Origin: Desertivirga arenae
Lineage (GTDB): Bacteria > Bacteroidota > Bacteroidia > Sphingobacteriales > Sphingobacteriaceae
Reading direction: 5' to 3'
DNA: 64,000 nucleotides
NCBI RefSeq assembly: GCF_017355785.1
Contig: NZ_JAFEWE010000007.1
Span: 1-64,000 of the forward strand
The notes under the pieces are model-generated. The model was not told the DNA's origin, did not search any database, and saw nothing but the letters and a program-made list of their open reading frames with translations. Shown one piece after another: positions 43,523 through 52,746 of the stretch (within the stretch, counting starts at the first letter, position 1; each line of letters begins with the position of its first letter). The position numbers and the translations under genes are program-made.

Positions 43523-44659
43523 TTGAAGATTGATTTCATTAATAGTTTAATTGAGAAATACAAGAATAGAACGGCTACAAAGGAAGAGAGGGATACCTTG
43601 CTTGACTGGTACCGGAAGACTGCGGAACAGGATGCTGAATTTCCGGAAGAGGAGGAGATTGTTCAAACAGCCATTTGGGAACGCCTTAAAAAGGATATTG
43701 GCGTTCAGGAGAAAAAGAGAGTGGTTTTATGGCCAAGATTAGCAGCAGCTGCAGCAATAGTAGTAGCCTTAACAGCAGGATTGTTATTTAAGCAGGGGTT
43801 GTTTGGTGGGAAAGATAAGGCTGCAAATACGGCGGTGCTGCAGGAGATCGGGCCCGGGGGTAATAAAGCTGTTCTGATTCTTGCCGACGGCTCAAGAATT
43901 TCTTTAAATGATGTTAAAAACGGAGAAATAGCCGATCAGGGTTCAATTAAGATCAGGAAGACGGCAGATGGACAACTAATCTATATAGTGGAAGACCAAA
44001 AGCAAGGATCATCCGCACAGCTTGCATACAATACTATTGAAACTCCACGGGGCGGACAGTATCAGCTGCAATTACCAGATGGATCAAAGGTTTGGTTGAA
44101 CGCTGCTTCTTCGTTAAGATTCCCGGTTAATTTTTCCTCTTCAAATGAACGTCGTGTTGCTTTAAATGGTGAAGCTTATTTTGAAGTTGCTAAAGATAAG
44201 TTACATCCTTTTAAAGTGAATACTGATCAGCAGGAGGTCGAAGTTCTTGGTACTCATTTTAATATTAATAGTTTCAGGGATGAAGGTGGTATTAAAACAA
44301 CCCTGCTTGAAGGATCTGTAAAAGTTTTATCGGGCAGTAAGTCGGCAACTTTAGTGCCGGGTCAGCAGGCTGAAGTAGCAGGAAACATCACGGTTAAGAA
44401 CGTCAATACAGAGGATGCAATGGCTTGGCGGAACGGCTATTTCAGGTTCGATGATGAATCGCTGGAGAATATAATGAAAAAGATTTCCAGGTGGTACGAT
44501 GTGGATGTAGTTTATATCGATGAAGGGGTAAAAGACGAACAATTTGCAGCTGTTGCTAAGCGTACCTCCAACGCTTCTGCTTTGTTGAAAATGATGGAGC
44601 AGACCGGGAATGTAAGGTTTGAAATAAAAGGCTCCCAGATCCTGGTCAGGAAAAGGTAG
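43523..44659 (+). CDS. FecR-type anti-sigma factor
   Basis: The start is a TTG at 43523; no ATG fits the beginning of the domain. The product has 378 residues. A cytoplasmic N-terminal sigma-binding part (KYKNRTATKEERDTLLDWY) is followed by one membrane helix (LAAAAAIVVALTAGLLF, about 70-90). The periplasmic FecR domain follows (TIETPRGGQYQLQLPDGSKVWLNAASSLRFP, GEAYFEVAKDKLHPFKV, VEVLGTHFNINSF). The C-terminal DUF4974 part has RFDDESLENIMKKISRWYDVDV. It relays the SusC signal to the sigma factor. Confidence 0.92.
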   Translation: MKIDFINSLIEKYKNRTATKEERDTLLDWYRKTAEQDAEFPEEEEIVQTAIWERLKKDIGVQEKKRVVLWPRLAAAAAIVVALTAGLLFKQGLFGGKDKAANTAVLQEIGPGGNKAVLILADGSRISLNDVKNGEIADQGSIKIRKTADGQLIYIVEDQKQGSSAQLAYNTIETPRGGQYQLQLPDGSKVWLNAASSLRFPVNFSSSNERRVALNGEAYFEVAKDKLHPFKVNTDQQEVEVLGTHFNINSFRDEGGIKTTLLEGSVKVLSGSKSATLVPGQQAEVAGNITVKNVNTEDAMAWRNGYFRFDDESLENIMKKISRWYDVDVVYIDEGVKDEQFAAVAKRTSNASALLKMMEQTGNVRFEIKGSQILVRKR

Positions 44660-44765
44660 TTTGTAGGGAAAGTAATTTTATGTATTCAATTATAACCAAT
44701 TAAAACTTAGGCATTATATGATAGAAAATTCTAGCTAAAAACCTGACAGGTTCTTCCGGAAAGCA

Positions 44766-44793
44766 AATCAGGAACACGGCAATGTTCCTGATT
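44766..44793. terminator. 11-base perfect inverted repeat between fecR and susC
   Basis: AATCAGGAACA (44766-44776) and TGTTCCTGATT (44783-44793) enclose a 6-base loop. There is no T-run, so it may be a weak terminator, an mRNA-stability element or a regulatory site before the SusC gene. Confidence 0.4.
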
Positions 44794-44860
44794 CTAAGGC
44801 TGATCGAACCTCAAATGAATTAGACGATACCATTTCAGAATTCTAAAACAACCTTAACAA

Positions 44861-47800
44861 ATGTATAAATTTTTTACTAGAAACATTTGTACGCCTTTCG
44901 GCTACGTCAAGAAATTCCTGCTCATAATGAAGATTTCATTTTTCCTGGTTCTATTGGCCTTTATGCAGGCAAGCGGGTCAGTCCTTGCCCAGAAAATTAC
45001 ATACAAGGAAAGTGAGGTGTCTCTTAAAGAGATCTTTAACGTTATTAACCGGCAAACAGAATACAATATCTTTTGGTCGCCGAAAAACATTAATAATAAG
45101 CCTCGGATAACGGTAAATTTTAAGGAAGCTTCCATAGAGGAGGTCTTAAGGATCTGCCTTAAGAACCTTCCCTTAACCTATGCGATAGAGGGGAAGAATA
45201 TTATCATAAAGGAAGACAAAGTAGCAGCGGCAACCGAAGAAAGAAGAGACATCGAAGTTAGCGGTACAGTAAGAGATGAAAAAGGGGAAACCCTGCCCGG
45301 AGTTAGTGTTAAAGTTAAAGGTACCACTATCGTGAAACTTACCGACGCAGGCGGAAAGTTCTCGATAACAGTTCCAGGGCCCGAATCAGTACTGGAAATA
45401 ACTTTTGTAGGTTTTGTGAAGCAGGAATTACCGGTTAAAGACAGGAAAATATTCGACATTGTATTAAAAGAGCAGGTTAATACATTGGAAGAAGTTGCTG
45501 TTGTGGCATTCGGAACCCAAAAGAAATCGAGTATGGTAAGCTCAATTGAAACCATTAACCCTAAAGAGTTAAAAGTACCATCCAGTAATTTAACTACAGC
45601 ACTGGCTGGTAGATTATCCGGAGTTATTGCTTACCAGAGAAGCGGAGAACCTGGAAGGGACAACGCGGATTTTTTCATTCGTGGTGTTACCACTTTTGGT
45701 TATAAAAAAGATCCCTTGATCCTGATTGATGGAATTGAAACTTCCAGCACAGAATTAGCGCGGTTACAACCCGACGATATCGCTGCATTTTCAATTCTGA
45801 AAGATGCCACTGCCACTTCCTTATATGGGGCGCGGGGAGCGAATGGTGTTATTCAGGTAACAACGAAGCAGGGTGCGGTTGGTGCGGCGCAGGTATCAGT
45901 TAGGTTTGAGAATTCTTTTTCCTCTAATACTAGAAATCTGCAGCTGGCCGATCCGGTTACCTACATGACAATGGCTAATGATGCGGTCTTAACCCGTGAT
46001 CCTTTGTCGCCACCCCTATATTCCCAGGAAAAAATAGCGAAGACCGTTCCTGGAGCAGACCCTTATTTATACCCTCAAAATGATTGGAGAAGCTTATTAA
46101 TGAAGGACGTGGTGAGTAACCAGAGACTTAACTTCAATATAAGCGGCGGAGGAGACGTAGCCCGGTATTACATTGCTGGTACGGCCAACCAGGATAATGG
46201 GAATCTAAAGGTGGCGAAGATCAATAATTTCAACAATAACATCAACCTTAAATCCTATCAGCTTAGAAGTAACGTTAATATTAACCTTTCAAAAACTACC
46301 GAAGCGATTGTTCGCCTCTCAGGAAGTTTCGACGATTATCGTGGCCCACTTGATGGTGGAGAAGAGATGTACAAGAGGATAATGAGGACGAACCCAGTGC
46401 TTTTCCCGGCGTACTATCCCGCAAGCTTTATGCCTAAAACAAAACATATTCTGTTTGGAAATGCCAGGAGGGAGGATGCGACTCAGGGCGCAAGTTATAT
46501 TAATCCCTATGCAGATATGGTTCGAGGATACAGGGATGGGGCTAAATCGCTAATGTATGCCCAGTTCGAGATGAAGCAGGATCTAAAGGCTATTGCTCCG
46601 GGACTTACAGCACGTGGTATGTTCAATACTTCCAGGTACTCTTATTTTGATGTCTCACGTTTTTATAAGCCATTCTACTATAACGCGGGTTATTATGATG
46701 AAGCTTCAGGTACTTACCCTTTAAGCTTGCTGAATCCTAACGATGGCGCTGATTACCTGGATTATAATGAAGGAGCCAAAGACGTTAGTTCAACCTTGTA
46801 TATGGAAGCGTCAGTTGCCTATAACCGGCAACTTAACAAAGTTCATGATATAAGCGGAATGCTGGTTTATCAGCGCCGGCAGCAGTTGTTTGCTAATCAG
46901 GGTACCTTACAAAAATCTTTACCTTATCGCAACCAGGGCGTTTCCGGACGTTTTACTTATGGCTATAACAGTCGTTACTTGCTGGAGGCAAACTTTGGTT
47001 ATAACGGTTCTGAACGTTTTTATAAATCCAAGCGATATGGCTTCTTTCCTGCGGTTGGAGCGGGCTGGGTAGTATCAAACGAGAAGTTTTGGAATGGCTT
47101 AAAGAACGTACTTACCAACTTTAAGATCCGGGGAACTTATGGGCTGGTAGGAAATGATGCGATAGGAAATGAGAACGATAGGTTCTTCTACCTCTCAGAT
47201 GTTAACATGAACGACGGCGGGAAGTCCTATTCATTCGGCGAAAACAATACTGAAGGAAAAAATGGAATAACCATTAACAGGTATGAAAATCAGGATATCT
47301 CCTGGGAAATAGCAACCAAAACAAATCTGGGAGTAGAGCTCGGATTATTCAAGGATATAAATATCCAGGCAGACTATTTCACGGAGCACCGAAGAAATAT
47401 CCTGATGGATCGCAACATACCTTTAAACGTAGGTCTGGCTGCAACTGTAAGGGCAAATGTAGGTGAAGCAAAGGCAAACGGTATTGATATGTCTTTAGAT
47501 TATAACAAAAGCTTATCACGAAATGCATGGATACAGGCCCGTGGAAACTTTACTTATGCGCACAGTGAGATCCTTAAATTCGAAGAACCATCATACAACG
47601 AACGATACTTATCCCGGATTGGAACTACATTGAATCAGGTATATGGTTTGATTGCTGAACGTCTCTTTGTGGATGAGTACGACGTCAGCAACTCGCCGCT
47701 GCAAAGCTATGGCAAGTATGGAGCCGGGGACATCAAATATCGTGATGTTAACAACGACGGACAGATCACCGATCTGGATAAGGTACCTATTGGCCATCCT

Positions 47801-48286
47801 ACAGTCCCTGAGATAGTTTACGGTTTCGGATTTTCTTATGGATACAAAAATCTCGACTTCTCTGCATTTTTTCAGGGATCGGCCAGATCTTCTTTCTGGA
47901 TAGATGCTTCAAATACTTCGCCTTTTCAAAATAATATTCCCCTTCTGGCTGCATATGCGCAGGATCACTGGTCGGAAGAGAACAGGGATTTGTATGCAAT
48001 GTGGCCGCGCTTTAGTCCCGACTACAGCAATAATAACTTCCAGAACTATTCTACCTGGTTTATGCGTAACGGAGCTTTTTTACGGATGAAGACTGTAGAA
48101 CTGGGTTATAAGTTACCGAAGAAGCTTCTGAACAATTGGAAGATTTCCTCAGCCCGGATCTATGCTACCGGAAATAACTTATTCCTTCTGAGTGGCTTCA
48201 ATTTATGGGACATTGAAATGGGAGGAAATGGCCTCGGCTATCCTGTACAGAAAGTAGTTAACCTGGGCGTTCAACTTAGATTTTAA
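44861..48286 (+). CDS. SusC/RagA-type TonB-dependent transporter with STN signalling domain
   Basis: The 1141-residue protein has a long cytoplasmic leader before the signal peptide, usual for FecR-linked SusC proteins. Residues about 45-120 form the STN (secretin/TonB N-terminal) domain (KITYKESEVSLKEIFNVI, ITVNFKEASIEEVL), the contact to the anti-sigma factor. A carboxypeptidase-like domain (VSGTVRDEKGETLPGVSV), the plug (DPLILIDGIETS, ILKDATATSLYGARGANGVI) and the barrel, ending VNLGVQLRF, follow. The stop overlaps the SusD start (TAATG). It imports the glycan of the region 4 locus. Confidence 0.95.
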   Translation: MYKFFTRNICTPFGYVKKFLLIMKISFFLVLLAFMQASGSVLAQKITYKESEVSLKEIFNVINRQTEYNIFWSPKNINNKPRITVNFKEASIEEVLRICLKNLPLTYAIEGKNIIIKEDKVAAATEERRDIEVSGTVRDEKGETLPGVSVKVKGTTIVKLTDAGGKFSITVPGPESVLEITFVGFVKQELPVKDRKIFDIVLKEQVNTLEEVAVVAFGTQKKSSMVSSIETINPKELKVPSSNLTTALAGRLSGVIAYQRSGEPGRDNADFFIRGVTTFGYKKDPLILIDGIETSSTELARLQPDDIAAFSILKDATATSLYGARGANGVIQVTTKQGAVGAAQVSVRFENSFSSNTRNLQLADPVTYMTMANDAVLTRDPLSPPLYSQEKIAKTVPGADPYLYPQNDWRSLLMKDVVSNQRLNFNISGGGDVARYYIAGTANQDNGNLKVAKINNFNNNINLKSYQLRSNVNINLSKTTEAIVRLSGSFDDYRGPLDGGEEMYKRIMRTNPVLFPAYYPASFMPKTKHILFGNARREDATQGASYINPYADMVRGYRDGAKSLMYAQFEMKQDLKAIAPGLTARGMFNTSRYSYFDVSRFYKPFYYNAGYYDEASGTYPLSLLNPNDGADYLDYNEGAKDVSSTLYMEASVAYNRQLNKVHDISGMLVYQRRQQLFANQGTLQKSLPYRNQGVSGRFTYGYNSRYLLEANFGYNGSERFYKSKRYGFFPAVGAGWVVSNEKFWNGLKNVLTNFKIRGTYGLVGNDAIGNENDRFFYLSDVNMNDGGKSYSFGENNTEGKNGITINRYENQDISWEIATKTNLGVELGLFKDINIQADYFTEHRRNILMDRNIPLNVGLAATVRANVGEAKANGIDMSLDYNKSLSRNAWIQARGNFTYAHSEILKFEEPSYNERYLSRIGTTLNQVYGLIAERLFVDEYDVSNSPLQSYGKYGAGDIKYRDVNNDGQITDLDKVPIGHPTVPEIVYGFGFSYGYKNLDFSAFFQGSARSSFWIDASNTSPFQNNIPLLAAYAQDHWSEENRDLYAMWPRFSPDYSNNNFQNYSTWFMRNGAFLRMKTVELGYKLPKKLLNNWKISSARIYATGNNLFLLSGFNLWDIEMGGNGLGYPVQKVVNLGVQLRF

Positions 48287-50205
48287 TGAATTTTACGATG
48301 AGACTAAAGAGAATATATATTATCCTCCTGTTATTTAGCTGTGCCTGTTTGCAGGCTTGTAAGGATTATCTGGACCTTGTTCCAGACAACGTGCCGACCC
48401 TGGAAAATGCTTTCCGCAACCGTATTGAAGCAGAAAAATATCTGTACACCTGTTACTCTTATCTGCCCTCCCATCACACGGCCAACGGAAATGTGGGACT
48501 ACTGGGTGCAGACGAATTTTGGACACCTACATTTTCCACTTATGATCCCTGGCAGATTGCAAAGGGGTTTCAAAATGTAAACGATCCCTATATGAATTTT
48601 TGGGAGGGAACAAGAGGTGCTAGTGCTTTATATAAGGGCATCAGGGATTGTAATATATTCCTTGAAAATGTGAGCAACCGGGAAAATGTGATCGACCTTA
48701 ACGAGGCTATGAGAAGAAGATGGCTGGGGGAAGTAATGTTCCTTAAGGCTTACTATCACTTCTACCTTTTTAGAATGTATGGGCCGATCGTTATTGCCGA
48801 CAATAATTTGGCAATAACAGCTCCTCGCGATGATTTCAAGCAAAAACGTGCACCTGTTGACTCGGTAGTGAATTATATCTCAAGGCTGTTGGATAGTGCG
48901 GCTGTTAATCTGCCGGGCGAGATAACAGACAGAACAACCGAATTGGGGCGGGTCACCCGGCCGGCAGCATTAAGCCTGAAGGCGAAAGTGTTGGTTACGG
49001 CTGCAAGTCCCCTTTTCAATGGAAATCCTGATTATGTGAACTTTAGGGATAAGGATGGAACGCATCTTTTTAACCCTGCGTATAGTGCAGCGAAATGGGA
49101 GCTGGCAGCTGAAGCCTGTAAAGAAGCTATAGAGATGTGTGAGGAAAATGGTGCCCGCCTGTATTCCTTTGCCACTTTCTATAATTTGAATGATACAACA
49201 AAACGTCAGATGAGTATCAGGAACAGTGTTTCTGAAAGATGGAACAGTGAATTGATCTGGGGTTTATCCGGAAGGCAGGTTTCAGATCTGCAGGGCGACC
49301 TGTTGGCGCGGATCGACCAAAGATACCCCACAAATATCTGGGGACCAAGAGAGCGTCTTACACCTACGCTCGAGATCGCGAATCTCTTTTATTCTGACAG
49401 GGGCATTCCTATCAATGAGGATCCTAACTGGAAATACTCAACAAGGTATTCCATTGCCACAGCAAGCCGCAAGGATAGGTTCAATATCATCGAGGGTTAC
49501 GAAACTGCCCGGTTTAACTTTGACCGGGAGCCCAGGTATTATGCAAATATTGCTTTTGACGGCGGGATCTGGTATATGGAGAATGGTAATGGAGACAAGT
49601 CGGATGTTAACACCTTTACCGTTAGAGCCAAGAAAGGTCAGGCCCAGGCTCAGGTAGGGGCTTACAATTACTCGGTTACCGGCCTCTGGGCCAAGAAGCT
49701 TGTTAACTGGAAGCTTGTCGTTACAGAATCAAGTTACCGGACAGAGACCTTTCCATGGCCTGAAATCCGTCTGGCCGATCTTTACCTTCTTTACGCAGAG
49801 GCATTGAATGAAGCAGGCAGGGGCGACGAAGCCATTCTCTGGATCGATAAAGTAAGGGAAAGGGCCGGTCTCCAAGGAGTTAAATATTCCTGGAGCAACT
49901 ATTCAACCAATAAAAATAAGTTCGCTTCTAAAGCCGGTCTCAGGGATATCATTCAACAGGAAAGAGGTATTGAGCTTGCTTTCGAGGGGCATCGCTTCTG
50001 GGATTTGCGTAGGTGGAAGATTGCCGACCGGGTACTAAACCAGGGCATTCATGGCTGGAATATAGACCAGGAAGGCGCAGTAGGGTATTACCGTCCCCGC
50101 TTATTGTTCACTCAGCAATTTGTTGCTCCCAGAGACTACTTATGGCCACTCAGACAGCTCGATCTGAGTATAAATACTAATCTCGTTCAAAACCCAGGCT
50201 GGTAG
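48286..50205 (+). CDS. SusD/RagB-type glycan-binding lipoprotein
   Basis: The 639-residue protein has the lipobox LQAC (Cys25) followed by KDYLDLVPDNVPT, the standard SusD opening. Helical repeats (RWLGEVMFLKAYYHFYLFRMYGPI) and the C-terminal signature (IRLADLYLLYAEALNEAG, VRERAGL, QQERGIELAFEGHRFWDLRRWK) are clear. It shares one base with the SusC stop, so translation is coupled. It holds the glycan over the SusC channel. Confidence 0.95.
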   Translation: MNFTMRLKRIYIILLLFSCACLQACKDYLDLVPDNVPTLENAFRNRIEAEKYLYTCYSYLPSHHTANGNVGLLGADEFWTPTFSTYDPWQIAKGFQNVNDPYMNFWEGTRGASALYKGIRDCNIFLENVSNRENVIDLNEAMRRRWLGEVMFLKAYYHFYLFRMYGPIVIADNNLAITAPRDDFKQKRAPVDSVVNYISRLLDSAAVNLPGEITDRTTELGRVTRPAALSLKAKVLVTAASPLFNGNPDYVNFRDKDGTHLFNPAYSAAKWELAAEACKEAIEMCEENGARLYSFATFYNLNDTTKRQMSIRNSVSERWNSELIWGLSGRQVSDLQGDLLARIDQRYPTNIWGPRERLTPTLEIANLFYSDRGIPINEDPNWKYSTRYSIATASRKDRFNIIEGYETARFNFDREPRYYANIAFDGGIWYMENGNGDKSDVNTFTVRAKKGQAQAQVGAYNYSVTGLWAKKLVNWKLVVTESSYRTETFPWPEIRLADLYLLYAEALNEAGRGDEAILWIDKVRERAGLQGVKYSWSNYSTNKNKFASKAGLRDIIQQERGIELAFEGHRFWDLRRWKIADRVLNQGIHGWNIDQEGAVGYYRPRLLFTQQFVAPRDYLWPLRQLDLSINTNLVQNPGW

Positions 50206-50225
50206 TAATCTAAAGAAATTTTAAA

Positions 50226-51416
50226 ATGAGAACTAAGAATTTAATCATACTATTCTTTGCGCTTGCGCTTACCTTTTTTGCCTGCAAGGAAGATCAGATG
50301 GAGCCTATCGAAGGCGACAGTAGTGCTCCTGGCGCTCTAACAAATCCCAAAGTGGAAAATTTGCCAGGTGGAGCAAAGATCACCTATACACTTCCACCGG
50401 ATCCTGACCTATTATATGCCGAGGCCGTTTATCTCGATGCTAAAGGTACACCTGTAAAGTTTAAGTCGTCTTACTATACAAATAACATTATTGTAGAGGG
50501 CTTTGCCGACTCGCTGGAGCACCAAGTGGAAATCTACGCTGTCGATAGAAGTGGAAATCGTTCAAATGCAACCAGGGTGGCAGTGCAGCCAAAAACGCCT
50601 CCCTATATGGCAGCATTGAGATCTATTGAAGTGAAACCTGATTTCGGTGGTATCAGTGTAAGCTTTGTTAATGAAACAAAGGCGCAATTGGCAATAGAAG
50701 TGCTTACACCGGATTCTTCAGGTACCCTTAAAACTGCTTATACTTTTTATACCCAAAGAGACCGTGCAAGTTTTTCAGTGAGGGGTTTCGCTTCAGAGCC
50801 GCGTAAATTTCTAGTGCAGGTGTCTGACAAATGGAAACACCGTTCAGATACGAAGGAGACACAACTAACTCCCATATATGAGCAAATGCTTGACAAAAGC
50901 AAGTTTAGGGAAGTTAAACTCCCAGGAGATGCAAGAACTGATGCATGGGGAGGAAAAATGCAGAATATTTGGGATGGTAAAGCTTTGGGTGACGTAGATA
51001 ATTCAGCAGCACACACTGGTAATACAGGTACCGGGGTTCCTATGTACTTCACTTTTGACCTGGGAGTAGAAGCTAAATTAAGCCGGTTCAATCTGAAGAT
51101 GGTTCAGGATGATAAGCACTGGTTCAACGATGTTAGTCCCAAAAAGTATGAGGTGTGGGGTACACTGAATCCTAACCCTGATGGCAGCTTTAACGGCTGG
51201 ACAAAATTGGCATCCATTGAAAATAAAAAGCCCTCCGGTTTACCGGTAGGAATGATAACAGAAGATGACCGGATTGCTGGCAGAATAGGAGATGAAGTAG
51301 TATTTGCTTCTGACCTTCCTAAAGTCAGATACATCCGGCTGCGTTGCCTTGACAACTGGTCGGGAAATACCAATATGGTGATGACCGAATTAACCTTCTG
51401 GGGAAATGACAAATAG
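50226..51416 (+). CDS. surface lipoprotein, DUF4959/DUF5126 plus F5/8 type C-like domain
   Basis: The 396-residue protein has the lipobox TFFAC (Cys20). The N-terminal part has a fibronectin-like opening (PGALTNPKVENLPGGAKITYTLP), followed by a second beta domain and then a discoidin-like C-terminal domain (WDGKALGDVDNSAAHTGNTG, MYFTFDLGVEAKLSRFNL, YEVWGTLNPNPDG, VRYIRLRCLDNW). This set is usual in SusE-position proteins. It binds glycan at the cell surface; the ligand is unknown. Confidence 0.85.
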   Translation: MRTKNLIILFFALALTFFACKEDQMEPIEGDSSAPGALTNPKVENLPGGAKITYTLPPDPDLLYAEAVYLDAKGTPVKFKSSYYTNNIIVEGFADSLEHQVEIYAVDRSGNRSNATRVAVQPKTPPYMAALRSIEVKPDFGGISVSFVNETKAQLAIEVLTPDSSGTLKTAYTFYTQRDRASFSVRGFASEPRKFLVQVSDKWKHRSDTKETQLTPIYEQMLDKSKFREVKLPGDARTDAWGGKMQNIWDGKALGDVDNSAAHTGNTGTGVPMYFTFDLGVEAKLSRFNLKMVQDDKHWFNDVSPKKYEVWGTLNPNPDGSFNGWTKLASIENKKPSGLPVGMITEDDRIAGRIGDEVVFASDLPKVRYIRLRCLDNWSGNTNMVMTELTFWGNDK

Positions 51417-51445
51417 TACAATTAATTCTTTAAAATTTGATTAAA

Positions 51446-52648
51446 ATGAAGTACTCCAAATATAAATTACTGATAGTACTATCACTGATCTTTTCAGGCT
51501 TAGTATCCTGTTCAAAGATGGATGATTACCTGAAATATACAGACGGCAAGGACAAGTTGTATACAGGTAAGCTCGACTCTGTTAAGATACGTTCAGGGCG
51601 GGAAAGAGTAGTGGTAACCGGCTTACTGACTTCTGATCCTAAGGTCAGCCGTTTAAAGATCGCGTATAATTCTTCAAAAGATTCTGTGGTAATGAATATA
51701 TACAGAAGTGCAGGTGTGGATACTATAAAGGTGCCTATAGCATTAGCTGAAGGGACACATAGTTTTGAAATTACCACTTACGATAATCAGGGAAATTCTT
51801 CAGTAACTGTCAGAACAACAGGTAGATCGTATGGCAATGTTTATCAGCAGACGCTTTTTAACAGGGCAGTTAAGCATATTGAGAAAACCGGAGGTGATAT
51901 TGCTATAGACTTTTATTCTGCTGACATCAATTCTCCCTTCTCTCGATTAACCTATACAGATATTAATAATCAGGTTCGTAATATTAAAGTTTCGAACGAC
52001 GATACGAGAGTTACCCTAAAGGATTTTAAGAGCCTGACAGAGGTTAAGCTACAATCCCTCTTTTTACCTGATAGTATCGCAATTGATACTTTTTACGCAG
52101 AACCCCAGTTCTTCCGGGTATCGGAGGACGTAACATCCATCTATCTCAAGAATGCAGGAAACCCATTCCAAAGAGCAGGCAATGGAAGTGGAAAATGGGA
52201 TATGCCTAAAGATTGGTTGTATAACAGTAACGTCCTGAACCAGGATGGCAGCCGGCTTGGTGGATGGTCATGGGATAATAACGGCGTTATTCATTTTGAA
52301 TCTAAAGATTGGGGAGGGGATGGAGTGAATAACGGTAAACTGTACCAAACATTTACCCTTCCTGCAGGAAAATATGCCTTCGAAGTTAATAAAGATGCTG
52401 GCGGTGGTTCTATAAACGCGAATTTCGTGGTATCAAAAGGGGCAGTGATTCCGGATATAGATAAATTGAACGATCAAACTGTTGTGTTGGGCAAATATCA
52501 CTGGGATGAAAATAATACGGGAGGGAATCCAACTGTGCAGATCATTCTGAATGAACCTACCCAGATAGCGGCAGGATTTGTAGTAAGCACAGGATCCTAT
52601 ACCTGGCTGCGCATTAAGGGACTAAAACTCCGATTGGTGGTGGATTAA
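51446..52648 (+). CDS. surface lipoprotein, DUF4998/DUF5013 type
   Basis: The start is set at ATG 51446 (MKYSKYKLLI); an upstream TTG adds three codons. The product has 400 residues with the lipobox LVSC (Cys22). MDDYLKYTDGKDKLYTGKLDSVKIRSGRERV opens a DUF4998 domain. The C-terminal half has GGWSWDNNGVIHFESKDWGG and KLYQTFTLPAGKYAFEV, as in DUF5013 beta-sandwiches. It probably assists glycan binding next to SusD. About 100 gene-free bases follow. Confidence 0.8.
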   Translation: MKYSKYKLLIVLSLIFSGLVSCSKMDDYLKYTDGKDKLYTGKLDSVKIRSGRERVVVTGLLTSDPKVSRLKIAYNSSKDSVVMNIYRSAGVDTIKVPIALAEGTHSFEITTYDNQGNSSVTVRTTGRSYGNVYQQTLFNRAVKHIEKTGGDIAIDFYSADINSPFSRLTYTDINNQVRNIKVSNDDTRVTLKDFKSLTEVKLQSLFLPDSIAIDTFYAEPQFFRVSEDVTSIYLKNAGNPFQRAGNGSGKWDMPKDWLYNSNVLNQDGSRLGGWSWDNNGVIHFESKDWGGDGVNNGKLYQTFTLPAGKYAFEVNKDAGGGSINANFVVSKGAVIPDIDKLNDQTVVLGKYHWDENNTGGNPTVQIILNEPTQIAAGFVVSTGSYTWLRIKGLKLRLVVD

Positions 52649-52746
52649 CCTATTTAGATTAACTCTTAAGTAATCAGGCTTTTATTAATTTTTCACTGGC
52701 TGCATTGATACTAAAATCAGTGCGGCCTCTATAAACACGCACTTAT

